Under the pieces are notes generated by a model. It had not been told where the DNA came from. It was given only the letters and a program-made list of their open reading frames with translations, and ran no database searches. A stretch of 64,000 nt of DNA, taken from positions 186,001 through 250,000 of the forward strand of contig NZ_CP006018.1 in assembly GCF_000706765.1 (NCBI RefSeq). Reading direction: 5' to 3'. A program made the translations under genes and the position numbers. Origin of the DNA: Bifidobacterium [indicum] DSM 20214 = LMG 11587 (GTDB lineage: Bacteria > Actinomycetota > Actinomycetes > Actinomycetales > Bifidobacteriaceae). Of the stretch, positions 8,177 through 17,098 are shown piece by piece (the first letter of the stretch is position 1; each line of letters begins with the position of its first letter).

Positions 8177-9133
8177 ATGAGCAAGCATCATCGTAATCGC
8201 AGCTGGGCACCGGCACCCGAGGCACTTCCCCAGGGAGTCGGCGTCATCGATGACCATACGCACATGTCTGCGGTGATTCCCTTCGCCAGGAGGATGGACC
8301 GGCAGGCCCGGGAGCGGGGACAGGATCCGGTCCCGGTCTATGGCGTGGATGAGCAGCTGGAGCAGGCTCGGGCCGTGGGTGTGGTCGGGGCGATCGAAGT
8401 GGGCTGCGAGCTGCCCAACCTACAGGCGGCGGTCGACCTGGCCAAGGCCCATCCGGGTGTGGTCCATGCCGCCCTGGCCATCCACCCCAACGAGGCCGTG
8501 CTCCACGGTCATCGTGGGGTGCCGGGGCCGGACGGGTTGCCCGTGACCTACAGGCCCTGGCACGATACCTCCTTCGAGGAGGCCATGGAGGAGGTGCGCC
8601 GCCTGGCCAAGGGCAACCCGGACCAGGTGGTGGCCATCGGCGAGACCGGTATGGACCTTTTCCGCACCGGGCGGGATGCCATGGATATCCAACGCCAGGC
8701 CCTGCGTGACCATATGGCCCTGGCCAAGGAGCTCGGACTGCCCATGCAGATTCATGACCGGGATGCCCATCAGGAGGTCATCGACACCCTCCTGGCTGAC
8801 GGGGCACCCGAGCGGACCGTCTTCCACTCCTATTCCGGCGATGAGGCCATGGCCCGGGTGGCGGCCGAGCAGGGCTGGTACTTGAGCTTCTCGGGAACGG
8901 TCTCCTACAAGGGGAATGAGGGCATCCGCCGGGCACTGTCCGTCGTGGGGCTTGACCACATCATGGTCGAAACCGACGCCCCCTACCTGACCCCGATGCC
9001 GTACAGGGGCCGGACCAATGCCCCCTATATGGTTCCCTATACCCTCCGTGCCATGGCCGATGCCCTGGACCTGCCCGTGGAGGAGGTCGCCCGGGCCACG
9101 AGGGAAACCACCAGGCGGGTTTACGGGATCTGA
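8177..9133 (+). CDS. tatD: TatD-family metal-dependent DNase
   Basis: 318 residues with the TatD amidohydrolase metal ligands in order: H27 and H29 in DDHTH, E156 in IGETGMD, H193 in MQIHDRDAH, H217 in FHSYSG, and D267 in VETDAPYL. Family members are cytoplasmic 3'-5' exonucleases or DNases acting on DNA and, in some cases, D-amino-acid tRNA. The length is about 55 residues over the usual 260, due to an N-terminal extension and an insertion near residues 110-130 (GHRGVPGPDGLPVTYRPW). TatD often follows metG in Gram-positive genomes; here two sugar genes have come between them. The ATG appears leaderless (TAGACT 7 nt upstream). Confidence 0.9.
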   Translation: MSKHHRNRSWAPAPEALPQGVGVIDDHTHMSAVIPFARRMDRQARERGQDPVPVYGVDEQLEQARAVGVVGAIEVGCELPNLQAAVDLAKAHPGVVHAALAIHPNEAVLHGHRGVPGPDGLPVTYRPWHDTSFEEAMEEVRRLAKGNPDQVVAIGETGMDLFRTGRDAMDIQRQALRDHMALAKELGLPMQIHDRDAHQEVIDTLLADGAPERTVFHSYSGDEAMARVAAEQGWYLSFSGTVSYKGNEGIRRALSVVGLDHIMVETDAPYLTPMPYRGRTNAPYMVPYTLRAMADALDLPVEEVARATRETTRRVYGI

Positions 9134-9272
9134 CCGGCAGGCGGACGGTGAAACGGCATCCAGGGGTGGAGGTCGGGTCCTTTCTGCGGGCGCTCGCTGA
9201 CACCTGAGCTGAAACCGTCGTGGAAGTTGCACCAAGCGAGGCAAAAGGTGCTACGGTAGTCGTCGCGGTATG

Positions 9273-9296
9273 CGCGGGAGCCCAGTGTTGCCCGCG
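9273..9296 (+). other. Stem-loop in the kup leader
   Basis: CGCGGG (9273-9278) can pair with CCCGCG (9291-9296) around a 12-nt loop, 38 bases before the chosen kup start. I looked for the conserved core of a ydaO-type c-di-AMP riboswitch and could not recognise one, so this is only a possible leader structure. Confidence 0.3.
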
Positions 9297-9334
9297 TGCG
9301 TTCGAGAAGAAGGCTTTGGCCTATGGAGGGCTGT

Positions 9335-11800
9335 ATGGCTAGTGAGCGGCATGAGATGTCGACCGAGGATGGGGCCGAGGGGGCCGAAGAAACCTCTGGC
9401 TTATCCGGATCGCCCGAGCGTGACGGCCGGTCGGATCGGATGTTGGAGAGGGAGGAAACCGGGGATATGACGTCCCGGACACCTTCCAGGTCCGATAAGA
9501 GGAATGAGACCGGCACGGACCACGAGACGGAGTCCGACAGGGCCGGTGGCGCCCGGCTGGCTTTCGAGCAGGATTCCATCCTTCCCCAGGAGAGCTTCAC
9601 CAAGGCCCCCAGAATTTCGGCCAAGGCCCGCACCCGCGAGGAGGAGGACGAGCTCAAGCGTGCCCGGCGTGAGGCACAGCGTGAGGCCGCCCGTCAGCAC
9701 ACCCCGCCGCGTGGTCCCCTGGGGCGCTGGTGGCGCAAGGTCCAGGCATCGCCCGACCGGATCAGCCTGGGCATGTGCATCGTGGCCCTGGGAGTGGTAT
9801 ACGGCGATATCGGTACCTCCCCCCTCTACACCTTCCAGACCTTCGTGGCCGGGCAGGGCGGCATCCAGCGCGTGGACCGGGCTGCGGTTCTGGGCATGCT
9901 CTCCCTGGTCTTCTGGTCCATCACCCTGATCACCACGGTCAAGTACGTTCTGGTGGCCCTACGGATCGACAACAAGGGGGAGGGCGGCATCTTCGCTCTC
10001 TACACCCTGGTCCGTCGCTACGGAAAGTGGCTGGCCATCCCCGCCATGCTGGGTGGGGCCGCCTTCCTGGCCGATTCGGTGCTGACCCCGGCGGTCTCCA
10101 TATCCTCCGCAGTGGAGGGTCTGAAGACCATACCCGTACTGGAGCCGGTCTTCCGTGAAAACGGGAACCTGACCATGGTCATCACCTTCGTGATCATCCT
10201 GGTCCTCTTCGCCGTCCAGTCGCGTGGAACCGAGCGAATCGGCAAGGTCTTCGGCAGTGTGGTCATGGTCTGGTTCGCCTTCCTGGCGGTGATGGGCCTG
10301 TACTGCATCGGCAATGACTGGTCCATCTTCGAGGCCCTGAACCCGGTCTACGGCATCCGCTTCCTCTTCAGCCCCCAGAATCCGGTCGGACTGACCATCA
10401 TGGGCACGGTCTTCCTTTCGACCACCGGAGCCGAGGCCCTCTATTCCGATATGGGGCATGTGGGCCGTGGCAACATCTACGCGACCTGGCCCTTCATCAA
10501 CATCGCCCTGGTCTGCAACTACTTCGGGCAGGGCGCCTGGCTCCTGCGCAACAAGGACAACCCGGCATTGCAGGGTGTGGACGGGCTCAACCCCTTCTTC
10601 CAGATGATGCCCACCACCGTGCGGTACGTGGCGGTCATCCTTTCGGTAACGGCCGGTGTCATCGCCTCCCAGGCCCTGATTACCGGTGCCTTCACCATGG
10701 TCTCCGAGGCGACCGGTCTGAACTGGATGCCCCACCTCCAGGTGCGCTACCCGGCCAGGACCAGGGGTCAGCTCTACATTCCGACCATTAACTGGGTGCT
10801 CTGCGTGGCCACCCTGACCGTCCTGGTCCTCTTCAAGGACTCCGAGCACATCTCGGCCGCCTACGGTCTGGCCCTGACGGTGACCATGATCACCACCACG
10901 GTGCTCCTGGCCGACTATCTCTGGCACGACAAGAAGCGGGTGGGGGCGGTTGTCTTCGCGGTGGTCTTCCTGGCCATCCAGATTCTCTTCTTCATGGCCT
11001 CCATGGCCAAGTTCATGCACGGCGGCTGGTTCACCATGCTCCTGACCGCGGCCATCCTGTACATCATGTACACCTGGGACCAGGGCACCAAGGTGGAGCG
11101 CTCGCAGCGTCGGCATATGACCGCCAAGGAGTGCCTACCCGCCCTGGACATGCTCCACAACGACTTCCGCATCCCCTACTTCGCCGACAACCTGGTCTAC
11201 CTGACCTCGGATGCGGAGATGCGGCGCTTGGATACGGACATCTTCTTCTCGATCTTCGCCAATCACCCCAAGCGTGCCCGGGCCTGGTGGGCCGTGTCGG
11301 TACAGACCACCGATGCGCCTTACACCCGCAAGTACTCGGTTGAGAACTTCGGTACCAACTACCTGTTCAGGGTCCGGATGAAGTTGGGCTTCAAGGTGGA
11401 TCAGAACGTGGCCACCTATCTCCACCAGATCATGCATGAGCTGATTGACAGTGGCGAGCTGCCCAAGCAGCCTTCGATCTACCCCAAGGTGGACGAGGAT
11501 CCCCAGATTGGGACCATCACCTACGTCCTGGTTCACAAGGCCCTGATGCCCGAGTCCAAGATCGACTCCCGTGGAGCCCTGTCGCTGAAGGTCAAGTACG
11601 CAATTAGGAAGCTGGCCGGTTCGCCCATCAAGTGGTTCGGTCTGGCCCCCTACAATCCGATTGTCGAGGTCCAGCCCCTCTTCGTCTCCACCCGATCGGT
11701 GCCCAAGCTGACCAGGGTCAGGCTGCATCCCCGCAAAACCAAGGCCTCCGACCACGCCGGGCATACGGAGCAAACCCAGGCCCAGCAGTCCGAGGAGTGA
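9335..11800 (+). CDS. kup: KUP-family potassium transporter
   Basis: 821 residues; a proton-coupled K+ uptake permease of the cytoplasmic membrane. The family signature GVVYGDIGTSPLYT lies near residue 154 at the start of the first transmembrane segment, and roughly twelve hydrophobic segments follow to about residue 610. The last ~200 residues are a soluble cytoplasmic domain (VERSQRRHMTAKECLPALDM onward). The ~140-residue hydrophilic, Glu/Arg-rich N-terminal tail is longer than in E. coli Kup. The start at 9335 was chosen for GGAGGG 6 nt upstream; in-frame ATGs at 9323 and 9296 are weaker alternatives. It is followed after 140 bases by gnd on the same strand, with no clear terminator between. 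Confidence 0.92.
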   Translation: MASERHEMSTEDGAEGAEETSGLSGSPERDGRSDRMLEREETGDMTSRTPSRSDKRNETGTDHETESDRAGGARLAFEQDSILPQESFTKAPRISAKARTREEEDELKRARREAQREAARQHTPPRGPLGRWWRKVQASPDRISLGMCIVALGVVYGDIGTSPLYTFQTFVAGQGGIQRVDRAAVLGMLSLVFWSITLITTVKYVLVALRIDNKGEGGIFALYTLVRRYGKWLAIPAMLGGAAFLADSVLTPAVSISSAVEGLKTIPVLEPVFRENGNLTMVITFVIILVLFAVQSRGTERIGKVFGSVVMVWFAFLAVMGLYCIGNDWSIFEALNPVYGIRFLFSPQNPVGLTIMGTVFLSTTGAEALYSDMGHVGRGNIYATWPFINIALVCNYFGQGAWLLRNKDNPALQGVDGLNPFFQMMPTTVRYVAVILSVTAGVIASQALITGAFTMVSEATGLNWMPHLQVRYPARTRGQLYIPTINWVLCVATLTVLVLFKDSEHISAAYGLALTVTMITTTVLLADYLWHDKKRVGAVVFAVVFLAIQILFFMASMAKFMHGGWFTMLLTAAILYIMYTWDQGTKVERSQRRHMTAKECLPALDMLHNDFRIPYFADNLVYLTSDAEMRRLDTDIFFSIFANHPKRARAWWAVSVQTTDAPYTRKYSVENFGTNYLFRVRMKLGFKVDQNVATYLHQIMHELIDSGELPKQPSIYPKVDEDPQIGTITYVLVHKALMPESKIDSRGALSLKVKYAIRKLAGSPIKWFGLAPYNPIVEVQPLFVSTRSVPKLTRVRLHPRKTKASDHAGHTEQTQAQQSEE

Positions 11801-11940
11801 GCAAAATCACTGCCTGACCTTCCGACACGGCCTCCCCGGTATGGAAACAAGCCCACCCATATCGGGGTTGAGCCATAGAATTGGCCTGGTGAAGAACCCA
11901 GACCCGGCCATGTCCGGGAGGTCGTTCGAAAGGTGAAGTG

Positions 11941-13407
11941 ATGACAGAAGCTCAAGCCAATATCGGTGTTGTGGGCCTGGCCGCCATGGGCGCCAGCCTC
12001 TCCAGGAACCTGGCCCGGCACGGCAACACCGTGGCCGTATACAACCGGCACTACTCACGCACCGAGACCCTGATCGGGGAGCATGGCGACGAGGGGAAGT
12101 TCGTTCCCGCCAAGACCCTTCAGGAGTTCGTCGGTTCCCTGACCAGGCCCCGCACTGCCATCATCATGGTCAAGGCGGGCGAGCCGACCGACCAGATGAT
12201 CAACGACCTGGCCGACCTGATGGAGCCCGGCGACATCATCGTCGATGCCGGCAACGCCTACTTCAAGGACACCATCCGCCGCGAGAAGGCGATTCGCGCC
12301 CGTGGTCTGCACTTTGTGGGCTGCGGCGTTTCCGGTGGCGAGGAGGGGGCCCTCCTGGGGCCCTCCATGATGCCCGGTGGCACCGATGAGTCCTGGCAGA
12401 CCCTGGGGCCCATTCTCAAGACCATTGCCGCCCAGGCGGAGGGCGAACCCTGCGTGACCCATATCGGCAGCGATGGGGCGGGCCACTTCGTCAAGATGGT
12501 CCACAACGGCATCGAGTACTCGGATATGCAGGTCATTGCCGAGTCCTACGACCTTATGCGCCGCGGCCTGGGCATGGAACCCCAGCAGATAGCCGACGTG
12601 TTCGACGAGTGGAACCAGGGCGACCTGAACTCCTACCTGGTGCAAATCACCGCCGAGGTGCTCCACCACACCGATGCCGCCACCGGCAAGCCCTTCATCG
12701 ATATCGTGACCGACCAGGCCGGCATGAAGGGGACCGGCACCTGGACCGTCCAGACCGCCCTGGACCTGGCCGTGCCTGTTACCGGCATAGGTGAGGCCGT
12801 CTTCGCCCGCGGGCTCTCCTCCTCGCCCGAGCTGCGCAAGGAAGCCGAGCAGAAGGGGCTGTCCGGCCCCGAGCCCCAGGCCATCCTGAGTGATCTGGCG
12901 GCCGATCCCGACCAGCGCAAGGCCTTCATCGAGGACGTGCGCCAGGCCCTCTACGCCTCCAAGATCGTGGCCTATGCCCAGGGCTTCAACGAGATGCAGG
13001 AGGGGGCCGATGTCTACGGATGGAAGCTCGACATGGGTGCCATCGCCCGCATCTGGCGCGGCGGTTGCATCATCAGGGCCAAGTTCCTGAACAGGATCTC
13101 GGATGCCTACGCCTCCGGTGATGAGTTCGGGTCCCTCCTCTTCGACCCCTTCTTCAAGAAGGCCGTGGAGGACGCCCAGGATGCCTGGCGTCGCGTGGTG
13201 GTCCGGGCCACCCAGGCCGGCATTCCGATTCCGGTCTTCGCCAGCTCCCTCTCCTACTACGACGGCCTGCGCTCCAAGCGGCTGCCCGCGGCCCTGATCC
13301 AGGGCCAGCGCGACCTCTTCGGTGCCCACACCTATGGGCGTGTGGACCAGCCCGGCGTCTTCCACACCCTCTGGGCCGGAGACAAGTCCGAGATCAAGCA
13401 GGACTGA
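11941..13407 (+). CDS. gnd: 6-phosphogluconate dehydrogenase, decarboxylating (long, NADP-type)
   Basis: 488 residues, full length for the homodimeric enzyme that oxidises 6-phosphogluconate to ribulose 5-phosphate and CO2 in the oxidative pentose phosphate pathway. Residues ~8-20 (NIGVVGLAAMGASLSRNLA) are the Rossmann motif, VYNRHYSRT lies at the NADP-phosphate-binding position, GCGVSGGEEGALLGPSMMPG and HFVKMVHNGIEYSDMQ are the substrate and catalytic blocks (Lys and Asn of KxVHN). The start ATG has AAGGTGAA 5-12 nt upstream; a GTG directly before it is a possible alternative. Upstream is kup; downstream are two hairpins before the convergent lacI. A second, shorter 6PGDH is at 19009-19887. 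Confidence 0.95.
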   Translation: MTEAQANIGVVGLAAMGASLSRNLARHGNTVAVYNRHYSRTETLIGEHGDEGKFVPAKTLQEFVGSLTRPRTAIIMVKAGEPTDQMINDLADLMEPGDIIVDAGNAYFKDTIRREKAIRARGLHFVGCGVSGGEEGALLGPSMMPGGTDESWQTLGPILKTIAAQAEGEPCVTHIGSDGAGHFVKMVHNGIEYSDMQVIAESYDLMRRGLGMEPQQIADVFDEWNQGDLNSYLVQITAEVLHHTDAATGKPFIDIVTDQAGMKGTGTWTVQTALDLAVPVTGIGEAVFARGLSSSPELRKEAEQKGLSGPEPQAILSDLAADPDQRKAFIEDVRQALYASKIVAYAQGFNEMQEGADVYGWKLDMGAIARIWRGGCIIRAKFLNRISDAYASGDEFGSLLFDPFFKKAVEDAQDAWRRVVVRATQAGIPIPVFASSLSYYDGLRSKRLPAALIQGQRDLFGAHTYGRVDQPGVFHTLWAGDKSEIKQD

Positions 13408-13430
13408 GCAGCCAGTCCCGGAACCCCTGA

Positions 13431-13450
13431 CGGCCGGGTGTTTCCGGCCG
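13431..13450 (+). terminator. Hairpin after gnd
   Basis: CGGCCGG (13431-13437) pairs with CCGGCCG (13444-13450) around a 6-nt loop, 24 bases past the gnd stop. No U-tract. Confidence 0.45.
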
Positions 13451-13499
13451 GCCCTGGCCGTAGGGTGTCGTCACGGTTTACGTGATAATGCGGTCGTGT

Positions 13500-13533
13500 C
13501 TTGCCCCGGTCCTCTTCTGGAGACCGGGGCAAG
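13500..13533. terminator. Strong hairpin between convergent gnd and lacI
   Basis: A perfect 12-bp stem, CTTGCCCCGGTC (13500-13511) with GACCGGGGCAAG (13522-13533), 10-nt loop. It lies 35 bases beyond the lacI stop on the minus strand and about 90 bases after gnd on the plus strand. No U-tract on either side. Confidence 0.6.
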
Positions 13534-13567
13534 GTCATATGTGCAGGGTCGTCCGCCCTCCTGCGGC

Positions 13568-14602
13568 CTATCGGCCAAGCATGGTGGATTCCCGCACGTC
13601 CAGTCTGAACCTGGCTGTCTGCCGCCTGGGCTTTGTGCGCCCGTCGGGTTGGTTGAGATCATCCAGCAGGATGGAGACGGCCTTGTGGGCCAGATCTTCG
13701 CGATCGGTGCTGATGGTCGTCAGTGAGGGGATGTACGAGGCGCTCTCGTTGATGCCGTCGAAGCCGATGACGGCCACGTCCCTGGGGACGGAGATTCCGC
13801 ACTCATGCAACCCGCGAATCATGCCCAGGGCCATGGAATCCGTGATGCAGAACACCCCGTCGAAGGGGAAGTCCCCCTGGGCGGCCAGGGAGTGGGCCAG
13901 GGACCGGGCGGAATCCTCATCCCAGGGTTCGAGCCCTATGAAGGAGTCCGGAGACAGGGTTCTCTTGCCCTCTTCAAGGGCCTCCAGGCATCCGCTCAAT
14001 CTCCTGGCTGCGACGGAGTTCTTCATGGAAGGTTCGTCGAGGATGGCCAGGTCGGATCCGACAACCCCGATGCGGTGGCACCCTTGGGCGAGCAGATGGG
14101 CAACGGCCGTTCTGGCCCCCTCCCGACTTGCGGTCATGACGCTGTCGAAGACCGGCCGGACCGAGGGGTCATCAAGCAGGACGATCGGCTTGCCGTGGGT
14201 GAGGGCCTTCATCTCCTCGTTGGAGACATTGCCCGGGCTGAAAATGGTCCCGTCGCAGAGCTGGCTGGTGACCCGCCGCAGAATCGAGACCTCGTCCTCT
14301 CGGGAGTTCATGGTCTGCTGGATGATGGCCTGCATGCCGTGGGCGTTGATCTCCCTGGAGATTGCCGCGCTCATCTGGGAGGGGTAGGGTTTGTCCAATT
14401 CGAAGATCGCCACCCCTATGACCCCGTTCCGCCCGGACCTGAGGCTCCTGGCCGAAAGGTTGGCGGAGTAGTTGAGCCTCTTCGCAGCTGCCAAGACCTT
14501 CGTCCTGGTTTTTTCGGCGATGCGGGTATCCCCCCTGAGGGCATACGAGGCGGTGGCCCGTGAAACATCGGCCTCCTTGGCCACGTCGCTCATTGTCACC
14601 AT
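13568..14602 (-). CDS. LacI-family transcriptional regulator
   Basis: 344 residues from the ATG at 14602 (GAGG about 8 nt upstream); a longer frame to 14632 lacks a ribosome binding site. The N-terminal helix-turn-helix SDVAKEADVSRATASYALRG (residues ~5-24) with the hinge helix NLSARSLRSG is followed by a periplasmic-binding-protein-like effector domain with family motifs DGVFCITDSMALGMIRGL and VAVIGFDGI near the C terminus. It is divergent from the ABC importer/GH43 operon, and three copies of a LacI-type operator (TTGAnnCGnnTCAA or close to it) lie in the shared intergenic region: two at the operon promoter and one in the regulator's own leader. It should therefore repress the sugar operon and probably itself, with an arabino- or xylo-oligosaccharide as the likely but unproven inducer. 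Confidence 0.9.
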   Translation of the reverse strand: MVTMSDVAKEADVSRATASYALRGDTRIAEKTRTKVLAAAKRLNYSANLSARSLRSGRNGVIGVAIFELDKPYPSQMSAAISREINAHGMQAIIQQTMNSREDEVSILRRVTSQLCDGTIFSPGNVSNEEMKALTHGKPIVLLDDPSVRPVFDSVMTASREGARTAVAHLLAQGCHRIGVVGSDLAILDEPSMKNSVAARRLSGCLEALEEGKRTLSPDSFIGLEPWDEDSARSLAHSLAAQGDFPFDGVFCITDSMALGMIRGLHECGISVPRDVAVIGFDGINESASYIPSLTTISTDREDLAHKAVSILLDDLNQPDGRTKPRRQTARFRLDVRESTMLGR

Positions 14603-14655
14603 ATCGTGCCTCGCTCCAATCTTCCTGCCCATGGATTCTGTGGCCGTGAAGAAAA

Positions 14656-14669
14656 GTGAATCGTGTCAG
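14656..14669 (+). promoter_or_regulatory. LacI-type operator copy 1 (in the regulator leader)
   Basis: GTGAATCGTGTCAG; matches the two other copies at 12 of 14 positions. It is 54 bases upstream of the lacI start and is consistent with autoregulation. Confidence 0.6.
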
Positions 14670-14700
14670 GTCACAACTCGATGGTAGTACATCGCTCGGT

Positions 14701-14714
14701 TTGACACGATTCAA
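14701..14714 (-). promoter_or_regulatory. LacI-type operator copy 2 (over the -35 element)
   Basis: TTGACACGATTCAA on the plus strand, the exact reverse complement of copy 3. The palindromic core is TTGAnnCGnnTCAA with the central CG typical of LacI-family sites. It contains the TTGACA used as the -35 element of the operon promoter, so binding would block RNA polymerase. Confidence 0.75.
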
Positions 14715-14729
14715 ATAGGGTGCTATATC
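14701..14729 (+). promoter_or_regulatory. Promoter of the ABC importer/GH43 operon
   Basis: Consensus -35 TTGACA (14701-14706), 17-bp spacer, -10 TATATC (14724-14729) preceded by TGC. Expected start of transcription is about 14736, leaving a leader of roughly 85 nt to the ATG at 14820. Operator copies 2 and 3 flank it. Confidence 0.75.
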
Positions 14730-14743
14730 TGAATACGGTTGAA

Positions 14744-14757
14744 TTGAATCGTGTCAA
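14744..14757 (+). promoter_or_regulatory. LacI-type operator copy 3 (just past the start of transcription)
   Basis: TTGAATCGTGTCAA, identical in inverse orientation to copy 2, with centres 43 bp apart (about four helical turns). The pair could be bridged by a LacI-family dimer-of-dimers or act as two independent blocks. Confidence 0.75.
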
Positions 14758-14819
14758 CTGAGTCGGTTTCGATGTCGAATACCGCAAGGAATTCAGAGGA
14801 TTGATTACAAGGAGGAGTC

Positions 14820-16073
14820 ATGAAGCTGAACAAAACACTGAAGAAGGCGGCGGTTGCGGCCATGGCCGGAGCCATGGTCGTGGCCATGGGGGCCTGTGGC
14901 GGGGGAAATGGCACCAATGCCGACAAGACCAAGCTGACCTTCCTTTCATGGAACAACGAGCAGACCATGAAGCCCTATCTGGACGAGTTCGAGAAGGAGA
15001 ATCCCGACATCGAGGTCGACTTCAGCTATTCGCCGCCGACCCCCGAGTACATCCAGACCCTACAGACCAGGCTGGTGGGCAACCAGGCCCCCGATGTGTT
15101 CATCATCACCTCCGAGAACAAGGCGGACCTGATCACAAACCAGTACGTGCGTGACCTGACCGATGAACCCTTCATGAAGAACATCTCGCAGGCCAACAAG
15201 GACTTCGTCAGCCGTGACGGGAAGGTCTACGGCATGTCCGTCTCCTCCTGGGCCTCGGGCATCATCTACAACAAGGACCTCCTGGCCAAGGTCGGTGCCA
15301 AGGGCGTTCCGGACAACTGGGACGACTTCCTCAAACTCTGCGCGAAGCTCAAGAAAGCCGGTGTGACCCCATTCCTGGAGACCGTGGCCGATGGCCCCAG
15401 CCGAATCCCCGATGCCTTCCTGGGCTCGCAGTTCGAGCAGGACAAGGTCGATGTCACCACCCTGGTGGACAAGCGCCCCCAGACCCCGGGCACCGATCAG
15501 AAAGAGGCCGTCAAGGCCTGGATGCGGCTCTACGACGAGGACCTGGTCACCAGAGACACGGTGGGCATCAGCGGGGATGACATGAAGACCCAGTTCATCA
15601 ACGGGCAGGTGGCGATGATCTGCACCGGTCCGTGGGATCTTCCCTCCTTCTCCGAGTCCTCCCTCGAATGGGGCATGGCCCCCATGCCCGTGCTCAGCAA
15701 GGGGCAGGTCAACTACGCCCAGGGATCCCCCTCGCCCGCCTACGCCATCTACTCCAAGCTCAAGGGTGACAAGCTCAAGGCGGCCCAGAAGTTCCTGACC
15801 TTCATGGATGGCGAGTGGGCACTCCAGAAGAGCACGGAGAACGGTGACGCCATCACCGTCGATGGATTCAAATCCAAGGTCAAGGATGAATACAAGACCG
15901 TCTACGAGGAGAACGTCAGGACGGGCCATTACTTCCTGGTCATGAACTTCTACGCCAAGCCCGATGTGCTGACCACGGTCCGGCAGTCGGAGACACAGCA
16001 ACTGGTGCAGGGCGCTGTATCCGTGGACCAGTGGGCCAAGGCCATCGACGACAAGATGGCTTCGGTGAAATGA
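14820..16073 (+). CDS. ABC sugar-binding lipoprotein
   Basis: 417 residues, preceded by a strong Shine-Dalgarno (AAGGAGGAG). A basic n-region, hydrophobic core and lipobox ending at C26 (VAMGAC) mark it as a lipoprotein anchored outside the membrane. The mature part is a family 1 extracellular solute-binding protein (CUT1 sugar importers): KLTFLSWNNEQTMKPYLDEF at the start, NQAPDVFIITSENKADLI, and MICTGPWDLPSFSES, the usual hinge/ligand-site block. It heads an operon with two permeases and a GH43 enzyme; no ATPase is encoded here, so a shared MsiK/UgpC-type ATPase elsewhere probably drives the importer. The ligand is likely an oligosaccharide of arabinose or xylose, judged only from the GH43 neighbour. 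Confidence 0.92.
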   Translation: MKLNKTLKKAAVAAMAGAMVVAMGACGGGNGTNADKTKLTFLSWNNEQTMKPYLDEFEKENPDIEVDFSYSPPTPEYIQTLQTRLVGNQAPDVFIITSENKADLITNQYVRDLTDEPFMKNISQANKDFVSRDGKVYGMSVSSWASGIIYNKDLLAKVGAKGVPDNWDDFLKLCAKLKKAGVTPFLETVADGPSRIPDAFLGSQFEQDKVDVTTLVDKRPQTPGTDQKEAVKAWMRLYDEDLVTRDTVGISGDDMKTQFINGQVAMICTGPWDLPSFSESSLEWGMAPMPVLSKGQVNYAQGSPSPAYAIYSKLKGDKLKAAQKFLTFMDGEWALQKSTENGDAITVDGFKSKVKDEYKTVYEENVRTGHYFLVMNFYAKPDVLTTVRQSETQQLVQGAVSVDQWAKAIDDKMASVK

Positions 16074-16120
16074 GGGTCAGACAGGGAACGTCGGACCTGA
16101 CTGGTCGGAAGGGGTGACAT

Positions 16121-17098
16121 ATGGCTGTTGACAGTGGAGTGCAAGGGGTGCCTACCGTGGCCGATAGGTCGAAGGCAGATGAATCGGGGGAGCGAGAATA
16201 CGCCCGCCGCAAGCGCCTTCGGGGGCTGAGGGAGGATCTGACCTCGTTCTGGTTCCTCCTGCCGATTCTGGCCGTCTTCGTCATCCTTTTCGCGGTGCCG
16301 TTGGTGCAGACCGCCATCTACTCGGTGACGGACTTCAACGGGTACAGCATGGACATGCACTATGTGGGATGGAGCAACTACCGTAGCGTGTTCACGGACC
16401 CCTCAACCATGCAGGGTCTTGTGTTCACCATCGTGTACGCGCTCGCCCAGACCATACTGGTCACCGTCTTCGCCATACCCCTGGCGGTGACCCTGAACAG
16501 GAAGTTCTGGGGGAGGAACTTCGCGCGCTCCCTGTTCTTCTTCTTCAGCGTGCCCTCGCTGGCCATCATGGGCATGGTCTGGAAGTACATCTTCTCGCCC
16601 ATGAAGTCGGGCGTGGTCAATACGGTCCTGGGTGCCTTCGGGCTCGGCCCGCTGCCCTGGCTCTCCAACTCGATTCTGGCCCGGTGCTGTGTGATCTTCA
16701 TAGCGGTCTGGGCCCAGATCGGATGGCACGCCACCCTTTACCTGGCCTTCCTGCAGTCCATTCCCGGTGACCTTTACGAGCAGGCCACCGTGGACGGTGC
16801 CACCAGGCGGCAGCAGTTCATCCACATCACCCTGCCCCAGCTGATTCCTGGCATCGTCACATCCAGCTTCCTACTCATGTCGGGAGGGCTGAAGGTGTAC
16901 GACCTGCCATACACGATGACCAAGGGAGGGCCCGGTTACTCGACCTATACGGTGACCCAGTCGATTATCCAGCAGGGCATAGGGCAGTCCCAGTACGGGT
17001 TGGGTTCGGCCCTGGCCGTCCTCTTCACCCTGGCGACGGCCCTGGTGGTCTTCACCCAGATGGGTGTGGCCGGTCTGATTTCCAGGAGGTTCCAATGA
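16121..17098 (+). CDS. ABC sugar permease, MalF-like
   Basis: 325 residues with about six transmembrane segments after a hydrophilic N-terminal ~45 residues. The EAA loop that contacts the ATPase reads EQATVDGATRRQQFIHITLP near residue 220, as in CUT1 permeases. GGAAGGGGTG precedes the ATG. Its stop overlaps the start of the second permease (ATGA), so the two subunits are translationally coupled and should form a heterodimeric channel. Confidence 0.92.
   Translation: MAVDSGVQGVPTVADRSKADESGEREYARRKRLRGLREDLTSFWFLLPILAVFVILFAVPLVQTAIYSVTDFNGYSMDMHYVGWSNYRSVFTDPSTMQGLVFTIVYALAQTILVTVFAIPLAVTLNRKFWGRNFARSLFFFFSVPSLAIMGMVWKYIFSPMKSGVVNTVLGAFGLGPLPWLSNSILARCCVIFIAVWAQIGWHATLYLAFLQSIPGDLYEQATVDGATRRQQFIHITLPQLIPGIVTSSFLLMSGGLKVYDLPYTMTKGGPGYSTYTVTQSIIQQGIGQSQYGLGSALAVLFTLATALVVFTQMGVAGLISRRFQ

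Noticed and set aside
9134-9334. A c-di-AMP (ydaO-type) riboswitch ahead of kup
   Set aside because: Such control is known for K+ transporters, but apart from one small stem-loop I could not recognise the conserved core.
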